Shown: in pieces, positions 7,601-15,184 of the stretch
Layout: every line of letters begins with the position of its first letter
Position numbering within the stretch: the first letter of the stretch is position 1
Virus record (IMG/VR): IMGVR_UViG_3300034106_002415
Coordinates: 1 to 62,617 of that record
Length of the DNA: 62,617 nt
Strand: one strand, 5' to 3'
From: a virus
The notes under the pieces: generated by a model
The model's database searches: none
What the model was told of the DNA's origin: nothing
Seen by the model: the letters and a program-made list of their open reading frames with translations, nothing else
Position numbers and translations under genes: made by a program

Positions 7601-10369
7601 CCTGCATCCCCCAATCGTCCTCGTGCCGAAGCTATTGGCTTTGCGGCTGACATGGAACGCCGCGTCAAGAGCATGTCGAGCCGGTTTATCCGTGCGGCAA
7701 ACTACAAATACCAGACCGCAGAGGACTACGCACGGGCACTGGCTGCCTCCTACGGCCTCACGCAACTGCCGCCCAACCTCAATGTGGCTCGTAAGTTCGA
7801 ACTGCTGGAAAGCCGCAAGGTCGGTGGTCAGATGCGGCTCAACCGGTGGTATCTGCAACCGATCGAGGACAAGGTAAAAGAACTGGGCCTCGACCCCAAG
7901 GACGTCGGAATGTATCTCTGGGCGCGGAGTGCCGCTGCGCGAAACGCGCTGGTCCTTGAGCGCAGTGGTGAGATAAACGGCTCCGGCTTGACCGATGCCC
8001 AAGCGCAGGCTCAACTTGCCAAGCTTGAGCTCGAAGGCCTCGGCCCCGCGTTGCGCGAAGTCGCCAAGCTGCATGATGCCCTGGTGGATTATGTTGGCAA
8101 CCAGCGGGTCAAGGCTGGGCTTCTCTCCCGTGCCGACTGGAAGGCTATGCGTAAGGCGCAGCCGTTCTACACGCCACTCAAGGGCTACGCGCTGAACGGA
8201 GATATGCAAGTCGATGGTGATCCTGATCCGCATAGTGCTGAAGAACGCGGCATCGCCGAGAGCAACGGAACCCGTATCCGTGAAGTGCTGACTGCGCGTG
8301 GGCGCGAGTCGATGCCGTTTAGCCCGCTCTTCAACCTTATGTCCGATGCGCAGTTTGCTATTGCCCGTATCGAGCAGAACAAGGTCAAAGAGGCGTTCCT
8401 CGACAACGTGCTTAGCGACCCCAAGAGCCACGAAGGCCTCGTCACGGTCTACACGCCGAAGAAAGAAGTGCATGCGGGCGGCCTGACCACGCGGCCTAAG
8501 ATGGGGGAGAACGGCCCCGTCAATATGAACCAGCTTGCGGCCCAGAAGAACCCTAGCTTGATGATCGTCAAGAAGGACGGCAAGCCCTACTATATTGAGT
8601 TTGCCAAGACACCTGCGGGGAACGCCCTCTATCGTGCGTTTGCCAACATGACGCCGCCGGAACTGGGTAAGTTCATGCAGGCGGCGCAAGAGGTCTCGAA
8701 TACCATCAAGTCGTTCAAGACCCGTTACAATCCGATCTACATCGGCACCACGGCTTGGGCTCGCGACTTCAACGAAGCTGTCGTTACTGCCTATGCTGCG
8801 CAGGGTATCAAGGGGGGCCCCGCAGCGGGCACCAAGCTCGCTAAGCGGACTGCTCGGTACATCGCATCATTGAGCGGTATGGGCACCATCACCGACTACC
8901 TCAAAGGTAAGGACCCGACCACGGCTGAAGGTGAAATACTGACGCTGCTGTTCGACCAATTCCTTGAGGATGGTGGTGCAATCGGTCACGCGCAGGTTAT
9001 GGACGCTGAGCGCTACGCGCAAGATACAGCCAAGGCCATTGAACGTTACGCCGCTGCTAAACGCGGAGACCCTAGAGCCGCTGCGCTGATGGCCAAGGAT
9101 ATGACGGCGAAGGCGCTGGATAATGCTTCACAGCTTATCGATTTGCAGGCGCGCTTTGCTACGTATCGAGCAGCTATCGAGCAGGGTATCAATCGCGAGG
9201 ACGCAGCTGCACTGGCGCTTGACTCATCGCTAAACCTGACACGGCGCGGCGAGCTGTCCCCTTACCTAGATACGTGGTCATTCTTCTTCAGCCCGACTGT
9301 GGAAGGCGCGCGCAAGCTGCTGTCTCAGGGCCGTTACAGCACGATTGCCCGTAAGTTGTTTTCCAAGGCGGTTATGGTCGGTGCGTTAATGTACCTCTTT
9401 AACCGCTTTGGCCCTGGTGCGGGTGATGACGATGAAGATGGGCGTCCGAACATCCTTGAGGTGAACAATCCAACTGCGCAGTCGCGGATGATCTTCCGAT
9501 ACGGCCCCGGTGTAAACGAGTATGTGGCTGTTCCCGTGGCTTTCGGTATGGGGTACTTCAATTACGCGGGCGGTCAGATCATGGCTGCGGTACTGGATGA
9601 CATCCCGCCGGAAGAGGCTGGGTTCAATATCGTTAGCGGCTTCACGAACATGGCCTCGCCGATCAAGACAGAGGGCACCGAAGGGCTGACCAGCATCGTC
9701 AACTTCGTCATCCCTGACCCAGTGCAGCCGCTTTGGGACTTGGTCGTCAATCGCAGTGCTTTCGGATCAAAAATTTACAGCGACAAGTCTCAGTACGGCA
9801 CACTGCCCAAGTCGGAGCTTGGACGTGAAGAGACCGGAGAAGTCTGGAAGTTCATCGCGCGAGGTATGAACTCTCTCGCAGGTGGCACCGATACGGTGGA
9901 AAAATGGACAAGCATGCAGCCGGAACAGTACCGGTACATCGTGCAGCAGTTCCTTGGGGGTGCCTACGGCTTCGGGCGCGACACGGTAGACTTGGTTGCG
10001 GGTGAAGCCAAACCGGATCAGATGCTCCTGAACCGTATACCGATCATCAAGTCGTTCTTCGGTAGGGGCGGCGAGTTTGCCCCCATGAACAAGTTCTACG
10101 AGGACTACGACGAGCTCAATGCGCTTTACGCGGTCTATAACGACGAGGAGCCCGACTCCGAAAAGCAGGCTGAGAACGAAGCGAAGTTCCCCATGCAGAC
10201 CGATCCGGAGGTTATGGACGCCTTCGGGGATGCCCTGTCGGAGCTACGCAAGATCAACAAGGACAACAGGGACGGCGATTACGCTTCGAGAGAAGCGATG
10301 CTTGCGGACAAAAACAAGGTCTACGAAGACTTCAACCGCGTCTACGCAAAGGCCAAGCGGGGCGAATGA
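4664..10369 (+). CDS. Giant internal virion/ejection protein (gp16-like position)
   Basis: A 1901-residue protein, the longest in the genome. The N-terminal 200 residues are helical and charged. Residues about 836-862 contain three near-identical EVVEEPAP units. The middle (about 1000-1500) contains helical segments such as YLQPIEDKVKELGLDPKDVG. A hydrophobic stretch AVMVGALMYLFNRF (about 1566-1579) is followed by an acidic GDDDEDG turn. The size, its place as the last gene of the internal-core module and the absence of an obvious enzyme motif fit a large polyvalent or ejection protein such as T7 gp16, which forms the DNA translocation channel. I do not see a transglycosylase motif. The gene is ended by a strong hairpin. 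Confidence 0.7.
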   Translation: MASAEKYAAWIVANANKRGTPEFDTVAKAYQEAKALMVSRPVDSSVSKRGAELDAEERAAQEKLAQDTQRLEAYNQSAVGKFLAAPSRLFGGESFAEEQLAKRKADAAEVTKRINRERAFMEREGRAAPTPTFGERVAGTLKSIPRGAIEGTSQALGTLGVFGSEGEQTARAAEERGTAFAKSLGLGASETAEFDPMQRNLEAFGGGLGSVIPYLGAEAVGQRLKPLTKAAPYVARGAQAILGSGQGASQARQQMDDFEKETGQEIDPTTRKLVQAGGGAIGLTELLPVGRMLDSLPGPIRTAVNKRITDIVTQTGAGKLVPEAARTAIRETLQAVESRAVGRIATRGALPEATQEGGAQLAQNVLERAAYNPDQDVMENVAENAILGGLVGGTVRGGFETTRALGKRAADNRRKAFEQTAAPVEEFDINERSTEDPTQLTRQRVQRLTDPDEDGNVFARRADGTVYQASMAELYRMRVPTDGIRAVPIPETLAAPAVTQRLTAALGDTSSDLDVDGFIKNVATTLNNGMALGNPESTEDYIQKQRNSLRRARISEEERIARMLVLDEATKLNDEYMNLVTMPPEGAAPDTATATPTSEAPVLSDEAIQAQIDSMREQAAQRAEALKEIAGDSNQIDKVSIFADRMAQSGLAAPTPVEVARLNDALRAESEAETAAGREETAQERRRVLDRANIIESVLYDDRISADTKVDRINAKMQGKGLGPLSRYELERIAGVDSANAVFGPEGEFTQRRDALLEQVLADPTITDKYRGFTEQLDQYPELGDPSPAEIRILRGDAASLEAQIPESGEPITSELIPEGPGNIFADSANAATVTEPAPEVVEEPAPEVVEEPAPEVVEEPAPTDIFRTDLTDYGSLVGRNAPVPEELVDAIADKVIDLVENNDTATLAELSADPELGPVIQQFFTNESAAITKRGVERAKAAQPAPTAATQTINNPEEDVTPVEEQLEADPNTVEGAFPASPNRPRAEAIGFAADMERRVKSMSSRFIRAANYKYQTAEDYARALAASYGLTQLPPNLNVARKFELLESRKVGGQMRLNRWYLQPIEDKVKELGLDPKDVGMYLWARSAAARNALVLERSGEINGSGLTDAQAQAQLAKLELEGLGPALREVAKLHDALVDYVGNQRVKAGLLSRADWKAMRKAQPFYTPLKGYALNGDMQVDGDPDPHSAEERGIAESNGTRIREVLTARGRESMPFSPLFNLMSDAQFAIARIEQNKVKEAFLDNVLSDPKSHEGLVTVYTPKKEVHAGGLTTRPKMGENGPVNMNQLAAQKNPSLMIVKKDGKPYYIEFAKTPAGNALYRAFANMTPPELGKFMQAAQEVSNTIKSFKTRYNPIYIGTTAWARDFNEAVVTAYAAQGIKGGPAAGTKLAKRTARYIASLSGMGTITDYLKGKDPTTAEGEILTLLFDQFLEDGGAIGHAQVMDAERYAQDTAKAIERYAAAKRGDPRAAALMAKDMTAKALDNASQLIDLQARFATYRAAIEQGINREDAAALALDSSLNLTRRGELSPYLDTWSFFFSPTVEGARKLLSQGRYSTIARKLFSKAVMVGALMYLFNRFGPGAGDDDEDGRPNILEVNNPTAQSRMIFRYGPGVNEYVAVPVAFGMGYFNYAGGQIMAAVLDDIPPEEAGFNIVSGFTNMASPIKTEGTEGLTSIVNFVIPDPVQPLWDLVVNRSAFGSKIYSDKSQYGTLPKSELGREETGEVWKFIARGMNSLAGGTDTVEKWTSMQPEQYRYIVQQFLGGAYGFGRDTVDLVAGEAKPDQMLLNRIPIIKSFFGRGGEFAPMNKFYEDYDELNALYAVYNDEEPDSEKQAENEAKFPMQTDPEVMDAFGDALSELRKINKDNRDGDYASREAMLADKNKVYEDFNRVYAKAKRGE
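7172..7252 (+). repeat. 24-bp in-frame tandem repeat
   Basis: Three units of CCTGCGCCGGAAGTGGTGG plus AAGAG, with one or two silent changes, encode PAPEVVEE repeats within the 1901-residue protein. It is probably a flexible acidic, proline-rich linker. Confidence 0.85.
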
Positions 10370-10403
10370 AAAAACCCCCGCTGGGGGGAAACCAGCGGGG
10401 GTT
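10367..10403 (-). terminator. Intrinsic terminator between convergent arms
   Basis: A 12-bp perfect stem (AACCCCCGCTGG at 10373-10384 and its complement at 10392-10403) with a 7-base loop. It is preceded on the plus strand by AAAAAA, which gives a U-tract for leftward transcripts. It sits between the end of the giant virion gene (+) and the last gene of the leftward arm, so it probably ends the early transcript and may also stop the late one. Confidence 0.85.
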
Positions 10404-10443
10404 AGTACAACCTGAGAGGAGCAAACTCTCACGCGCCATATAG

Positions 10444-10638
10444 CTAAACGCGCCAGATACGTAAACCCCTGACGCCATCCTCGACGACAGATTTCATCAC
10501 GACGCTGAATCGCAGCCGATCCATGACGGGGCGCACCTCTCGCTTTGCTCGGACGGGGTCGAGGCACGGGATAAAGATCGACGTGCCTCGTTTGAACGCC
10601 TTCCAGTTGACCTGGTAACTAACCTTCTCAACCTGCAT
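10444..10638 (-). CDS. Small unknown protein downstream of PrimPol
   Basis: 64 residues, starting MQVEKVSYQVNW. GGGAG lies 5 bases before the ATG at 10638. A longer start at 10653 is possible but lacks that site. It overlaps the PrimPol stop by 11 bases, so it is probably coupled to it. It is basic with no recognised domain. It is the last gene of the leftward arm. Confidence 0.55.
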   Translation of the reverse strand: MQVEKVSYQVNWKAFKRGTSIFIPCLDPVRAKREVRPVMDRLRFSVVMKSVVEDGVRGLRIWRV

Positions 10639-13498
10639 CGGCGCTCCCGACACCTACGACGTCACCCACACTGAAGAACTCTTCCGAGGCAGTGTTGAGC
10701 TCCAGACAGTAGACCGGCGGGGCAACCATCTTCATGCCCTTGTTTAGCCGCTTAACCATCTTACCGGTAAGCACTCCACGCTCCGTGAGGTACTGCATGG
10801 TCTCTTTGTAGTTGACCTGAAACTGGGCGCAGTCGCGCTTAAACGGTGCAGCTGCGATGTACATCTTCTGCGTATCAGGCTCCCAGCGGATCAGAAGCTC
10901 GCTGCGCGGCTCCAGTATCGGAGCGGCATGCATGTTGGACCGTGCGTCCGCTTCTTCGTTGACCACCAAGATGCTCTGGATGTTGCGACGGATGAAGTCA
11001 CCAACCACTTCGATGGCGTTGTTGCGCGGCGGCTGTACGTCCTCGCGAAGGCTGAGCAGCATCTTGCATGCCCAGTCGTAGATGCGCGGCATATCCCAGT
11101 CGATCAGGCCGATGTGCTTAGCAATCGCGCCCCCAGCAAGGTTAGCGGCCAGCACTGCCGACCAGAAACGCTCGCGCTGTGTCAGCTTCAGCTCGCGGTC
11201 AAGCTTCGACTGTATCTGAAGCGCGGTCTTCTTAGCCTGCTCGTGGTTGGCGACGAGCCACGCAGCATAGATGCGCCCAGCGTGTCCGTTGTTTTCCATC
11301 AGCTGGTGATCGAACATGTTCTTGGCCATCAACGGGTCAAGGGTGTCGGTGTAGTCGATCTTGTACTCCACGAGGCGCATGAGCTCCCCGTCAGGGCTGT
11401 TCTTGGCCACGCCCATCTTCTCGTAGAAGGATGCGTTCGATGAGCACAAAGCCATTGTCTGCCACGTAGTGGCATTGTGTCGCAGTTCGTTTGATGATGC
11501 TTTCACGCGGTCCTTACCGCGCCCTTGGGTGATGTTGTACACCAGCGTGGAGAAGTCCTGCGGTGTCATGTTGGTCATCTCGTCCACCGTGTACGGCAGA
11601 TTGTTCATGACCCCGAGACGCAAGACCTTCGCGTTCAGGGTGTCTTCCTTCACGCAGCACAGAGCATCCGGCGTACCCCAGATGCTGTTGCACATATGCA
11701 GGATGGTGGTCTTGCCCGTACCGGAGTGCGGGTGGATGACGTTGAGCATAGCCCCCCGCTGGCCAAGGAACTTGAAGATCGGTGCGCCAAAACCTGTCAG
11801 CGCAGCGAACGCATGCGGCTCAAGACCAGGACGCCCGTAGAGGTTGAAGACCTCTTTCCATTTGTCCAGTGAGCCTACGGGCCCCATTCGTTCTGCGATT
11901 GCCGCTGTGATCGACGAGGGCGGGCTGTAGAACGTACCCTCCACCGTGACCTCCGAATCACCGATGATAAACTTGCTGTCGTTATCCGCCCAACCAAACT
12001 GAAGTCTCATTTGTTCTGCCTTTCGTTTTTCTGAAAGCGCCATCAGTGACGCTCGTATGTACTCTGCTAGATACTCAAACCGCTTCTTACCGCACAGAAT
12101 GCTCTCCCCTGCGAGGAGCTTGCGCAAATCTCCTGGCTCTGAAATCTTGATGAGGGGAGCCGTGAACTCGCGGACACCGTCCTGCGGAGTGTGAAACTTG
12201 AAGACCGCCACGTCCTTCTCGATGGGGTCGCGCATGCGCTTCAAGATGTAGAAGTCATAGGGCAGCACGAGGATGTCGCCTTCCTCAGTGGGCTTGCCAT
12301 CCCGCCCTAGGGGAGCCTTGCGGTAGATACCCCCAGCTTTGCCCCGAAAGAACGGGAACGGGTACTCAGGGATGATGTGGGTCTTGGGTGCAAACCCTTC
12401 TTCCTCCGGCTCCTCAACAACCACGTTGTCTTCTTCGGTGGCTGCAAGCACCTCATTGCCCAGCGTGATGGGCGACTTGATCTTCTCCGCAAACGGGCAC
12501 CCGTCGCAGCCCCCTGGGTTGCCGCGCTCGAATGTCTCGCAGGTGTGCGGCCCGACAATGTGCTTTATCTTCTGTAGCGTCTTGTACGGGTCGTAGTCTG
12601 GGTGGCCCTCCGACATAGTGTGGATGGCGGTGTCTTGGTCTGCGCAGAACTTCGCTACCGACAGGGCGCTGAACCAGCGGTTCTCAGCCAGTGAGGTCCG
12701 GTTCTCGTAGCAGTCCAACAGCTGCTGGCAGCCGTTCCCAGCGATGCTACGCTGTAGGATTTTAGCAAAGCTCGAAGTGATGTTCTCTTGCAGCGACTTG
12801 GCAAGCTCAGAGAGCTCACGCTTGGGTGTCTCAAGCGGGATCAGGTCCGGTGCCTTCACCCCGAGGATGCTGTAAAACTCTTCGAAGTCTACGGGCTTAG
12901 CGGTCGCCAGCACCGTGACATTGTGCGGTGGGTCGTCCTTGTAGTTCAACGTGCCTGGCACGCGCAGGATACGCGCCACCTCGAAGACGGCGGGGTCCAC
13001 GTAAAGCTCATGGGTGTTGCACAGCTTACGCAGCCGTTCGGCTACAGGCTCCCACTGCTCCCTTGTGACAGTTCCCGTCAGCGCCCAGTATACGTGTATG
13101 CCGCGCCCTGAGTTGACGATGATGGGACGGGGTAACCCGACAGTACGGCAGAAGGCTTGAAGCGCGGCCAGTCCGGTAGCTTGATCGACGTAGCCATCGG
13201 GGCGTCCCGTCTTGGGGTTGGGCTGCGCCTTGGCTTCACCGCAGTCGATATCAAGCCAGAATGCCTTGAGCCCTTGGACGTTCTCCTTGGTGCGGTTCGC
13301 GTCCGTAGCGTACTTGGCGACACCGAAGAACACGTTCCATCCGCCCTTCGAGCGGCGTTCAACGAGGACATCAACCTCTTCGCGCGTGGATAAAAAGTCC
13401 TGCCTTCGCTGCAATTCCTTGCCGGAGCCCTTGAGGCTCACGACAGCAAACCAGCCATCATCTGGTTGTACTGCTCTGAGAAGATCGAAGTCGGTCAT
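10628..13498 (-). CDS. PrimPol-helicase fusion (AEP primase plus SF3/DUF927-like ATPase)
   Basis: A 956-residue replication protein. The N-terminal archaeo-eukaryotic primase domain shows motif I LDID (82-85), motif II SGRGIHVYW (130-138) and motif III ILRVPGT (177-183). A Cys cluster (C320, C331, C334) suggests a zinc site. The C-terminal half is a helicase ATPase with Walker A HPHSGTGKTT (589-598) and a Walker B-like VDE (638-640). Such fusions prime and unwind at phage forks and partner the family A polymerase encoded in the same arm. Residues 227-237 (KRELSELAKSL) match a peptide in the ssDNA-binding-like protein just upstream. The Shine-Dalgarno site is weak. Confidence 0.85.
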   Translation of the reverse strand: MTDFDLLRAVQPDDGWFAVVSLKGSGKELQRRQDFLSTREEVDVLVERRSKGGWNVFFGVAKYATDANRTKENVQGLKAFWLDIDCGEAKAQPNPKTGRPDGYVDQATGLAALQAFCRTVGLPRPIIVNSGRGIHVYWALTGTVTREQWEPVAERLRKLCNTHELYVDPAVFEVARILRVPGTLNYKDDPPHNVTVLATAKPVDFEEFYSILGVKAPDLIPLETPKRELSELAKSLQENITSSFAKILQRSIAGNGCQQLLDCYENRTSLAENRWFSALSVAKFCADQDTAIHTMSEGHPDYDPYKTLQKIKHIVGPHTCETFERGNPGGCDGCPFAEKIKSPITLGNEVLAATEEDNVVVEEPEEEGFAPKTHIIPEYPFPFFRGKAGGIYRKAPLGRDGKPTEEGDILVLPYDFYILKRMRDPIEKDVAVFKFHTPQDGVREFTAPLIKISEPGDLRKLLAGESILCGKKRFEYLAEYIRASLMALSEKRKAEQMRLQFGWADNDSKFIIGDSEVTVEGTFYSPPSSITAAIAERMGPVGSLDKWKEVFNLYGRPGLEPHAFAALTGFGAPIFKFLGQRGAMLNVIHPHSGTGKTTILHMCNSIWGTPDALCCVKEDTLNAKVLRLGVMNNLPYTVDEMTNMTPQDFSTLVYNITQGRGKDRVKASSNELRHNATTWQTMALCSSNASFYEKMGVAKNSPDGELMRLVEYKIDYTDTLDPLMAKNMFDHQLMENNGHAGRIYAAWLVANHEQAKKTALQIQSKLDRELKLTQRERFWSAVLAANLAGGAIAKHIGLIDWDMPRIYDWACKMLLSLREDVQPPRNNAIEVVGDFIRRNIQSILVVNEEADARSNMHAAPILEPRSELLIRWEPDTQKMYIAAAPFKRDCAQFQVNYKETMQYLTERGVLTGKMVKRLNKGMKMVAPPVYCLELNTASEEFFSVGDVVGVGSADAG

Positions 13499-13565
13499 AT
13501 GTGAGGTCGCTACTCATCGGGCGCAGAACGCGCCTACAGAAAAAGAGCAGTGCAGGACGGGTGCC

Positions 13566-13796
13566 CTACGATAGCTTGGCGATATAGGCGTCCATCAACG
13601 CGCGGACCGGTGCGGAAGGGTTAGCCGCTCCAGTGAACCAGCTATACACAGTTTGGCGCGATACTTTGAACTCACGGGCCACGGCTGAAACAGGCACTTG
13701 ATGCTTTATGCATGCCTGTCCCAGCCGCACCCCTAGAAGATGCCTATTGGCTTGGCCGTTCCGCTCTATGAGCCGCTGGCTGTAGCCATGCACCAT
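13566..13796 (-). CDS. Small helix-turn-helix DNA-binding protein
   Basis: 76 residues. An HTH is visible in VPVSAVAREFKVSRQTVYSW (about 32-51), of the kind found in transposase-type and MerR/Xre-like regulators. The start was taken at ATG 13796, two bases after the stop of the upstream ssDNA-binding-like gene. An in-frame ATG at 13826 would overlap that gene. It is the only clear HTH regulator candidate next to the replication genes and could act on the operator-like sites near 28.5 and 30.3 kb, but that is speculation. Confidence 0.65.
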   Translation of the reverse strand: MVHGYSQRLIERNGQANRHLLGVRLGQACIKHQVPVSAVAREFKVSRQTVYSWFTGAANPSAPVRALMDAYIAKLS

Positions 13797-13798
13797 AC

Positions 13799-14716
13799 TT
13801 ACTCGTCCCCGTCTTCGTCGCCCCAAGCGTTGAGGACTGAGGCAAGGTCACCCTGCGCAACCACAACGTCGGCTCCCTTCTTGGGTGCCCGCTTCTTGGG
13901 TTCCGTGATGACTTCTTCCTCCTCGTCATCCGGCTCGTCGGAGTAGACGACCTTGGGCTTCGGTGCCGCAGCTTCCTGGGTCTTTGCAGGTGCCGCTTCC
14001 TGCGCAGCTACGGTCAGCACGATCATCTCACGCGTAGCCGGATCGTTGCGCGCTGCTTGGACCAGTGCGTACTCTTCATCGGTGACGCCGCGCATCGGAG
14101 TGAACTGAAGCTCCATGGTCTCTGCATCGAGGTTATAGGCGATGTTGGTCACCACCGTGTCGGGACCTTCGCCGTTGGCGATGAGGAACTTCACATAGCT
14201 CTCGAACGGATGCACGTTGCCGCTGCCCTTACCGAAGAGCGACTTGGCGGGCACGTTGAACTGGTAGACTTCACCGGTTCCATCACCGGCCAACAGCAGC
14301 GCGATACGGCGCTGGAAGCGGCATGCACGGCCCTTACCGTTCTCACCTGAACCCACGACGTTCTTGGGGCACGAGGCGCAGTTGCTAGCCTGCGGGTTGC
14401 CCGCAGCTGCCTCCGGCTTATCACCCAGGTTCGACCAGCAGTCAGGCAGGGTCGGCTTGGCATCGGGGTCATACTTACCCGCGTAGAACGTACGGCTGAC
14501 CTTGGGCAGTGCGTCAACGATGATGGCATTGAACTCACCACGGATGGCCTTGCCGATCTGCTCACCGTTAACGACACGCTTGAAGGTGCCGTTGGTGTTG
14601 GTGGCGATGCGACGGGTGTTCCTCGGGGTCGCCAAGGACTTAGCGAGGTCAGACAGTTCGCGCTTGGCTACCGTCGAAACAGCGCCTTCTTGCTTAAAGA
14701 TGGTCAGGTTGCTCAT
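13799..14716 (-). CDS. Putative ssDNA-binding protein with zinc-like Cys cluster and acidic tail
   Basis: A 305-residue protein. It has a four-Cys cluster (CW, then NCASCPKN, then ACRF; residues about 92-132) and a core of beta-rich sequence. A proline/lysine linker leads to a very acidic C-terminus (GDEDGDE), like the protein-interaction tail of phage SSBs such as T7 gp2.5. It lies among replication genes directly upstream of the HTH and PrimPol genes. Residues about 18-28 (KRELSDLAKSL) match the PrimPol. The SSB assignment rests on tail, size and context and is not certain. Confidence 0.5.
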   Translation of the reverse strand: MSNLTIFKQEGAVSTVAKRELSDLAKSLATPRNTRRIATNTNGTFKRVVNGEQIGKAIRGEFNAIIVDALPKVSRTFYAGKYDPDAKPTLPDCWSNLGDKPEAAAGNPQASNCASCPKNVVGSGENGKGRACRFQRRIALLLAGDGTGEVYQFNVPAKSLFGKGSGNVHPFESYVKFLIANGEGPDTVVTNIAYNLDAETMELQFTPMRGVTDEEYALVQAARNDPATREMIVLTVAAQEAAPAKTQEAAAPKPKVVYSDEPDDEEEEVITEPKKRAPKKGADVVVAQGDLASVLNAWGDEDGDE

Positions 14717-14727
14717 TTGGTCTCTCC

Positions 14728-15129
14728 TTACTTTCCAGTTGGCTTACGTACGCGGACTACATATTTGGTATCGGCGTTCAGGCCGATGGGCAGGTCTTCT
14801 GGGTTATCCTCAAGGAACTGGCGCATGTTGCCGTTGTGGATGCGCTGCTCAAGCAGGAAGGGCGCATCTCGGTCCTTGATGAATTGATACATCGACTCCC
14901 AGTCACTCGTCCAGAACCGAGTGGTTGTCGAGCGGGTAACCGTACCGGCAGCGGTGCGGATGCTGTCTAGGTTCTGGTCGTTGCACAGCGTCAGCAGTGC
15001 TTCGGAGACGACGTCCTGCTGGGCCTTGAGCGCAGCTATCTCCTCCTTGTGTGCTTCTTCCTTCTCGTTAATCGCATCCCGTATCCGCCGGTATGTGAGC
15101 ACGAGCTCGTCGGCTTTGGCATCTTGCAT
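14728..15129 (-). CDS. Conserved phage protein with N-terminal coiled coil
   Basis: 133 residues. Residues 1-50 form a charged helix (EKEEAHKEEIAALKAQQDVV). The second half has the pattern SIRTAAGTVTRSTTTRFWTSDW, found in many phage proteins of unknown function that neighbour SSB genes. A role in recombination or replication is inferred only from context. The start is preceded by AAGGAGCAAACC, the standard leader of this arm, and by a candidate promoter inside the end of the helicase gene. Confidence 0.6.
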   Translation of the reverse strand: MQDAKADELVLTYRRIRDAINEKEEAHKEEIAALKAQQDVVSEALLTLCNDQNLDSIRTAAGTVTRSTTTRFWTSDWESMYQFIKDRDAPFLLEQRIHNGNMRQFLEDNPEDLPIGLNADTKYVVRVRKPTGK

Positions 15130-15156
15130 GGTTTGCTCCTTCTTGGTTGTCTCCCT

Positions 15157-15184
15157 AAGATATTCTTACACTACACAATGTCAA
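15157..15184 (-). promoter_or_regulatory. Sigma70-like promoter inside the end of the helicase gene
   Basis: On the minus strand TTGACA (15184-15179) is followed after 16 bases by TATCTT (15162-15157). The -35 box overlaps the TGA stop of the helicase gene. It would drive the SSB-like, HTH and PrimPol genes. Confidence 0.5.

Noticed and set aside
4529-8689. Long open frames on the minus strand opposite the giant virion gene (4529-6067 and 7010-8689)
   Set aside because: They are opposite a continuous 1901-residue frame, have no ribosome sites in an operon context and give low-complexity Arg/His/Leu-rich sequences typical of shadows.
10628-13826. Prophage or lysogeny module
   Set aside because: Only small HTH proteins were seen; there is no integrase, excisionase or CI-like repressor with a dimer domain.
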